Positions 57,738-64,000 of a DNA stretch of 64,000 bases are shown here, one piece after another. The position numbers were made by a program, and so were the translations under genes. The stretch comes from Silene conica (Eukaryota; Streptophyta; Magnoliopsida; Caryophyllales; Caryophyllaceae): the NCBI GenBank assembly GCA_029255685.2, contig CM055311.2, positions 56,131,048 to 56,195,047 of the forward strand, in the 5' to 3' direction. Numbering within the stretch: position 1 is the stretch's first letter; every line of letters starts with the position of its first letter. The notes under the pieces were generated by a model. It saw only the letters and a program-made list of their open reading frames with translations. It ran no database searches and had not been told where the DNA came from.

Positions 57738-60700
57738 TTACAAAATACCGGCAAGTCTCAGCACTTCAAAAGATACCATGTTTCTGATACGGTTTATATT
57801 TAACTCAGAACCATTGGATGCTGCAATGACAGTAACTTTTACTGCTTCCTGCACTCGTGATAGTGCAACATACAACTGTCCTGGTGAAAATCAGTGTCTA
57901 GGTAGGTAAACAACAACCCTGTCTAGTGTCTGACCTTGCGACTTGTTGATTGTCATTGCAAAGCAAAGTTTGAGAGAGAACTGATTCCGCTGGAATTGGA
58001 ATGGATAATTTGAAGAGCTGGATGGTCGCATCTTGATGCGAGGAATAAACACATGCTGACCATTATAATGACCACTGGTTATAATACATTCGATCATATT
58101 TGGGATAAACCCTGCACATATCAGCCTTGTACCGTTGCATAGACCTGCAGATGGAAGGAGATTTCGCAACAAAATAACCGGAGCGTTTTTCTTTAATACC
58201 AACTCGTAAGGACTCATGCCACCAGGACAAAGTTTGTTTATAAGTTCTGAAGGGTAGACATTGCAGTTATCGGAAAGCATTGAGTCAAAACCCCTATACA
58301 TAACAGCTTCACCTTGGAACTTGTTAATCATGTATGTGTTTATATCATCAACATCCTCATTCATAGGTGTAAGTATAGATCGACGATTAAAAATATCTAT
58401 TCCAATACTGTCTAGGTCTACATCTGGATATACGGTATCAGCAATTGTACTTATAAGATCTCCACCTAACTGAGTTGTATCTAGTACAATTCCATCTAGC
58501 AGCTCAATCATTTCAGATTCACATGTCTGGAGCTGACCATTTCCAAGAGCTAACAAAAAGTCTGAGAAATGTGGATCAGTTTTAGCCCTTACGTTGACAG
58601 TTAGCCGGAATTTGACCAGTTGTGGCCAAATGTCAGAGGCGACTAATGTAGAATTGACCAGCTCACGTATGGACTTGTTCTGGACGACTGGAAGAACTTG
58701 ATGAAAATCCCCACCAAATACAATAAGTTTACCACCAAATAACAATTCAGGATTGCACAGATCTCGTAAAAGTTGGTCTAATGCCTCGTCACCTTCCCTG
58801 CGTGCCATGGAGGCCTCATCCCATATGATTAGAGCAGATGCTTTTATGAGCGCAGCAAGACTACTCTGCTTGGGCACAGAACACGACAAAGAAACATCCA
58901 AATCTAAAGGGATTTTAAACCGTGAGTGAACAGTTCTCCCAGACGGGATATTTGCTGCAGCAATACCCGAAGTAGCAGTAGCGAGGACTATTTTACCCAT
59001 AAGCCGTATTTCCGCAAATAGAGCATTGTAGAGGTAGGTCTTACCAGTTCCCCCCGGCCCATGTACAAAAAAAGCACCAGGTTTATTATGTGTAGCATAA
59101 TAGACTATCACGTCAAAAGCCTCTTGCTGCTCTGGGTTCAATGATGTGCGACACACGACACATTCATCTGGTATTGGTGCATTGAGTGCATCAAGGGTAT
59201 CCTGTGATGGTCGAAGTTCTGCATCTTGTGGATTTATCAAATCTGATAACCGAAAACTTTTCAAAGTTCTGCCCATTGCTTCTACCTGTTGCTCCAGACG
59301 TTGGACAATAAGAACATGTGTAGTGTAGGGATCACCTGGGCGTTCTTTTCTGTAATCCTCTGACAGTGAACTGTAGTATTTTTCCCATAGAGCACTTGGG
59401 TCTTTAGGCTGGCAAAATATGAGCAGAGTTGCAAATAAACGTCGCAATGCAGCCGACATCTCTACTTCTCTAGCCTCATCTAAACACAGCTCTACCATAT
59501 TGTCATCTTCAATTAGCTGTCTTTTGAGCGTAGCTTCCTGGAAGGTTGCACATTCATAACCATCAACTGTTTTCAAATCTGCAAAAGATTTTGGACCAAC
59601 TACATGTGTCAACAACAAACGTAGGAAGTAGCGTTCTCCTTCCGATGGAGCCACAAAAACAAGTCGAGCTACTACAATTATTTTGTTCTTACGCTTCAAC
59701 CATGTTCGTTGAGATGTGTCCCACCGGTAGTGCTCAGTGAAGCTCTCATATAGATGCCTCCATTCTGGTTTGGAAGCATTTTCGCCATTCAACCTAAAGA
59801 ATTCAGTCAGTGGAGTCCTTATACGCTTTTGGTTAGACACTACACTATCTAATCTTTCGTGAGGCCTCATCTGTATAGTCTGCATACCTTGTAGATGAAC
59901 TGGCAGTGCCATCACTGCAGGTTGTATTTCGAATAGTTCAAATCCATAAATTCGCCAAATTGCTTCAATAGGAGATACCCAGCGGCCTGTTTGATACTGC
60001 TCTATTTCGTCAACCGGCTTGACTTCACATTCGGCCGCAACATTGAATGATATCCTGTCATGACCCTTGTAAACATACTTATATAGGTACTTCACAGCTT
60101 GAATAGTTGAGCAAACTTCCACATTCAAATGGCAGTAAAAAATGTCTATTAGATATGGATTGTATGGGATTACCCAGCGATTGTTAAGCATTTGACCTCT
60201 TACACGCACAGTTTCAGATGTCGGCTTACGCTTATAAACTGGGTAACCATCATCATTGTTGGTCGTCTCAGCTGTGTATGGTTTGGGATATAAGTACTTA
60301 CACTTACCTGGACTGCTTTTATGCTTCATACATGCACACTCAGGGTCCATTTTCCCACATGGACCGTGCATCATATGTTTTATCACAGCTGCACGAAGGT
60401 TTGCATTTTACTGAGGAGGGATTTCAGCAGACACAAATTTGTCAAAGTCAGCTGGGCAGTTCATCCTGTTACCAGGCTTTATAATCAACAAGAAATGTGC
60501 ATTAGGCAATCCTCTCTTTTGGAATTCCACTACATATACAAACGCAGCAACTTCTCCAAAAATTTTGCCGTCGACCAATTTTTTTTTCAGCAGCAACAAT
60601 TTAGCTCGAAATACCCGAGCTACAATATCTGGACGGTTTTGGGGTACTTCTCCAGGTGCCAACTCACTCTTGATCTCTGGCCAATTTGCATTGCATGTCA

Positions 60701-60793
60701 TAGTTATAAAAAAGTCTGGCTTTCCATACCGCTGCACAAGAGCCATCTCATTTAGATATCTCCTTTTCATATCCCTAGGGCCGCCAATATAGG
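57738..60793 (-). pseudogene. Helitron Rep/helicase, broken
   Basis: The protein joins a HUH rolling-circle nuclease to a Pif1-family helicase. Seen: YGKPDFFITMTCNANWPEI; GLPNAHFLLI where the HUH motif belongs (the first histidine, usual in PHAH, is asparagine, codon 60501-60503); cysteine-rich HGPCGKMDPECACM; the catalytic two-tyrosine region YLYKYVYKG; Walker A GPGGTGKTYLY; Walker B LIIWDEASM; FGGDFHQVLPVV; and INKSQGQTLDRVVVYLP. The frame has a TAA at 60408-60410 and a TGA at 57891-57893; reading continues in frame after each, the last part (FSPGQLYVALSRVQEA) ending at 57738. The upstream Rep part is cut at 60793 by an LTR element. Between the stops a single 831-codon frame is kept, so decay is recent. 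The nuclease is probably inactive. Confidence 0.93.
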
Positions 60794-62073
60794 TGACACC
60801 CGTCGTTGAGGGGTGCCAAAGATAAGATTTATAAAACCTCAGCTTAAACTCAGATAGGATAAGTCAAGGGTCGAACCACAAAGAGATAGGGTAAATTATG
60901 TTTGTAAATTTAAAGTCTATTGCAAGTAACCAAAAAGGGGGTTTTGATTTGAGATTTAAACTAACAACTAAGGTAGCAAACTAACGAGAAAATTAAAATA
61001 AGATAAAAGGAGATTATGAACTTTGGTTCCCCATGGTCAAAACAAGTCGATGAAGGGTAAAATAATCAAATAACACAATCCCAAGGAACAAAGAATAAAC
61101 CTTTAGGTCAATATTCTACCCAATCCTTACAGTCTTAGGGTTCCTACAAAAGCACTAAACTTTCGTTCAAGGGCAATCCCAAAGTTGTTGTTAAACTAAT
61201 CCCAATAATCTTTCAATCCTAAGGATTAGTTCTCCAACAACAATGGGTGATTGGTAATTTAATCATCAAACTTATCAAGGTCAAGTCTTTATCATGGTTC
61301 CCCTAATTCCCAATCACAAGAATTAGCTATGCATACTTTTAATTATGGAACTAACAATTACTAAGAAAATTGAAGAGATGAACATAATTAAAGATGACAA
61401 TAAATGAGTAAACATGAAATAAGAAATAACAACAAGATGAATAACAAGATTGAATAAAAAGGAAAGATTGAATTGTGCCAAACTTACAACTTGAATGGAA
61501 AATCTAAGAATAAAGATGAAAGCTTGGTACCAAAATCTAACAATGGAGTTTTTCTCTAATTGGGGCTGCCCTTTTTTTTCAATTTTGGAGTTTAGGTCTC
61601 CTTAAATAATAATTGTTACAAGATTAGAAAAAATAGAAAAATAAGAAAACCGAAGTCCCCAAACAGCTCGTGGTCGGTCGACCTCTATTATCGGTCGGTC
61701 GACCGATTCTGGCGATACGGGTTTATTTCATGCGAATTTGGGCTTCTGTGAACTGGGCCTCTTTGCGAACTGGACATCGGTCGGTCGACCACTATTGTAG
61801 GTCGGTCGACCGCTTCTCGTTATTTTCAGCTTTGATCTGGCCCGATAACAATACTTGAATACACCATCCGGATCCTTGCTCCATATTAGTACTCAAAACA
61901 GCTTCCTAAAGGCAAATAAGGCTTGGTTCTGCTCACTTCCGCGTATTCCTACATATAAAACATAGAAATGCCAAAGTAAACCGTTTCGGGAGAAAAAGCA
62001 ACTAAAAGTCACGAAAGAGTAAGAAAATACGTGCCAAAAGAGTAAATAAAATGCATAAAATAGGCACGTATCA
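60794..62073 (-). repeat. 3' LTR of the second Athila-like element, 1280 bp
   Basis: Runs TGACACCC ... GGCACGTATCA and is followed by CTCCCCAAACC, the complement of the purine tract. Paired GGTCGGTCGACC boxes lie at about 61671-61706 and 61776-61814. Confidence 0.85.
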
Positions 62074-63804
62074 AACTCCCCAAACCAAACCTTGCTTGTC
62101 CTCAAGCAAGCACTAAGACTCAAAAGAAAATAGAACTTCTAATGGAACGGATTTCATACTTTTCACAACCAAACACAACACTATGCTTAACCAATTTAAT
62201 GCATCCTTCAACTATAATCAAACATAATGTCAAGAGCAAAACGAATTAAACATGTTGGAAGAGCATGCTAAAATTTCAACCTTGCAAGACTCATCTTAAT
62301 TGGACTCTCGCGGTACGCTCGAGACACTCATGAAAGCAAAGGGTCAAATGTATATGTGAAAGATAAGAAGATAAATAAAAGTAAAGACTCTCACCTATCT
62401 ACGACCCGTAAGAACATGCCTGCAATCTAACATGAATAGAATCTCTACAACCGTACATATGCATTCCCACACTAAATAACCATGACACATGCCGAGGCAA
62501 ATTTGGAATTGTGAGGCTAAAGGTAAGAAGGGGCTTAAAATAAGTTATGGGAAGAGGGGTTAAACCGAGCTAACAACCGTCCGTCGATACTATAAGATCA
62601 CTTCTTATTGTTTTCTTTTTTCTTTCATACATGCCAATGCTCAAAGTTTTGGAGCAAAAATCACAAATCCTCCAATTCTTTTTTCCCTTTTTTTTTTCTT
62701 TCCTTTTTTCTCCTTTTTTTTTCCAGAAAAACTAACCTATCCAACGGGCCTGGTCGACCGACCAGAAAAGCTGGTCGACCGACCAGCCTTGAAAACAGGC
62801 TGTTTCGTTTTTTTTTTTTTTTTTCTTTCTGTCCCTTTTGTTATTATTATTTTTTTTTTATTTTTTTTTTCTATCTATCATTCTCCCAAAATCAAAATTT
62901 ATCAATGAAGCATAAACCAAAGGATGGCAAGAAAAACGGTCCCATTACTAATTTACTAGCTCGGCTAGGGTAGGCAATTTTTTAGAATGTAGTAAATGGG
63001 TAAAAGAATTCAATTTGGCTATGTGAGGATAATGGGAATAATGAGAAAGGGGTACCTCTACCACATGTGTCAACAAACCACAAACCCGAATGCATACAGG
63101 TATTAAGAAGACAGAATTCATGTTTATGCATATTGATGTAACATGCCTCAAGAGGAGAAACTACTCACAAACCTATATGAAATCGGTCATGGATGTCACC
63201 GATTTATTAAGCTCTAATCCTTAGAATATGTAGTAGCTAGCCAAGAAGAGAGTCAAGTCTAATAATTTAGCATGAAATCAACAAAAACTCGTAGATAATG
63301 CAAAAGACTAGCTTGAAAATTTTTGAAAAATGCAATGCAAAGCAATATGTGATATGTGAGGCATTAAATTGTATTTATCCGTTCCGACTCGACCTAAAAA
63401 CTTAAGACATAGAAGAATGCGCGACAGGGAAGGTCACGCGACAAGAGAGGATGAAAACAAGAAAAATACCTAAAGGTATGAAAAACAAAAGACACAAAAA
63501 CAATTGCATACTCATAAAGGGGTATGCAAACACCCTCCCCAAACCAAAACGCACAATGCCCCCATTGTGCTCATCAGCATATAACCACAACATAGGGATG
63601 GGGGTAGGCGAAAAAGAAGCAAACAAAGAAAGGAAAAGGAAAAAGACTAAAAACTACAAAAAGAGTCTAAGGAGGAAGAAGGGGAAAACTGGAAATCTAA
63701 GGGAGGAAAACACTTACAAAGTAAATGTGGACCTCTCCAAACCGAGCCAATCAAGGGGGACCTCCCCAAACCGAACCCCAAAGAGGGTAAGGTTAAGCAT
63801 GTCC
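62074..63804 (-). other. Non-coding region of the second Athila-like element
   Basis: Blocks at 62302-62344, 62414-62436 and 63117-63144 match the first element. A GGTCGACCGACC box pair (62753-62785) sits inside a long pyrimidine tract (62672-62870). A perfect stem-loop GCACAATG-CCCC-CATTGTGC lies at 63551-63570. CCCCAAACC recurs at 62078, 63537 and 63764. Open frames here are low-complexity artefacts. Confidence 0.75.
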
Positions 63805-64000
63805 CTAGCCCTCTGAGTCGTAAAACGGCTCAGGGTCCTCTTCTCCTTCTCCCTCATCGCCATCCTCCTCAGACCCTACTCCTGTTCCTGAGGCAGAGCC
63901 TGAAGCTTCACCGTGGTCACGACCGCCTGCGAGAGGTGTGTACCAGGTGGGGTGAGTCCATGGGCCGGTTGGGAGCCTACCTTGTGTAGCATACTCCCTG
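63805..64000 (-). CDS. Acidic C-terminal part of an Athila-like coding region, partial
   Basis: The minus-strand frame open from the window edge to the stop at 63805-63807 ends in glycine, serine and acidic residues (EEDGDEGEGEEDPEPFYDSEG). It lies where the first element's coding region ends relative to the non-coding blocks. Too short to assign to a domain. Confidence 0.45.
   Translation of the reverse strand, partial: REYATQGRLPTGPWTHPTWYTPLAGGRDHGEASGSASGTGVGSEEDGDEGEGEEDPEPFYDSEG

Larger units (their letters stand above)
46538..60793 (-). mobile_element. Large autonomous-type Helitron (minus), interrupted at its Rep gene
   Basis: The 3' terminus (minus strand) reads hairpin, GAACGACTAG, then T: a perfect 10 bp stem TTCCGCGCGC/GCGCGCGGAA with a three-base loop at 46548-46570, ten bases from CTAG at 46538-46541. 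The hairpin-to-CTRR distance and A|T target are diagnostic. A Rep/helicase gene (57738-60793) and an RPA70-like gene (53615-56492) lie on the same strand in the order usual for plant Helitrons. The 5' end is lost behind the LTR element at 60794. That the terminus at 46538 belongs to the same element as the Rep gene is inference: no other hairpin-CTRR end was seen between. If so, it is over 14 kb and also carries the two F-box-like genes. Confidence 0.55.
60794..64000 (-). mobile_element. Second Athila-like Ty3/gypsy element, partial, inserted in the Helitron
   Basis: Starts TGACACCCGTCGTTGAGGGG, close to the start of the 36140 element. It has a 3' LTR (60794-62073), a purine tract and a non-coding region built like that of the first element, and the start of a coding region at the window edge. 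It interrupts the Helitron Rep gene; the preceding bases ATAGG (60789-60793) would be its target duplication, whose partner is outside. Its relationship to the 36140 element is clear in conserved blocks but the two are diverged, so they are different families or subfamilies. Confidence 0.88.

Noticed and set aside
62608-62973. Phenylalanine-rich open frame
   Set aside because: Translation of T-rich tracts in Athila-like non-coding sequence.

Overview
The window is plant nuclear DNA made almost entirely of transposable elements. Evidence: long-LTR Ty3/gypsy and Ty1/copia elements, a plant L1-type LINE, Stowaway-, Tourist- and hAT-type MITEs, Helitrons, the last exon of a class III peroxidase, and no bacterial-style operons. 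It is an AT-rich eudicot-like genome; Caryophyllales is only a guess. No complete, clearly working host gene was found. LAYOUT. 1-7096: a Ty3/gypsy element (initiator-Met primer site) with ~2.8 kb LTRs that codes for Gag but shows no polymerase. 7097-10870: the remainder of a decayed LINE. 10878-12508 and 18118-20060: two related loci, each a tandem pair of ~0.97 kb CACTA-like units; the second also holds a Stowaway MITE. 12678-17165 (minus) and about 22000-27203 (plus): two old LTRs of the same broad gypsy group, each carrying a ~2.94 kb solo LTR with its own perfect 5 bp target duplication, at almost the same internal spot and in the same relative orientation. 17433-17872: peroxidase fragment. 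27640-28362: non-autonomous hAT element containing a tRNA-like SINE head. 28637-29596: three MITEs back to back. 29849-31591: microsatellite-bounded elements. 31704-32564: short Helitron with two 5'-like ends. 32566-44772: a Ty1/copia element (minus) split by an 8.46 kb young Athila-like element (36140-44601, target duplication GGTAC) that carries gag and protease but no RT or integrase. 45122-45630: Mariner/Stowaway-like MITE. 46538-60793: what looks like one large autonomous-type Helitron read leftwards, with a Rep/helicase gene, an RPA70-like gene and, before its 3' hairpin terminus, two diverged F-box-like genes on opposite strands. 60794-64000: a second Athila-like element that interrupts the Helitron Rep gene and runs off the window. 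THEMES. (1) Gypsy LTRs carry regularly spaced (~85-90 bp) GC-rich hairpins built from CCGGC/GCCGG, and the unrelated Athila-like elements carry paired GGTCGGTCGACC boxes; the two motif vocabularies overlap. (2) Two LTR families appear to be Gag-bearing, polymerase-less passengers. (3) The Helitron may have picked up a divergent pair of F-box-like genes. These are the observations most worth following. Differences, ages and boundaries were judged by eye.
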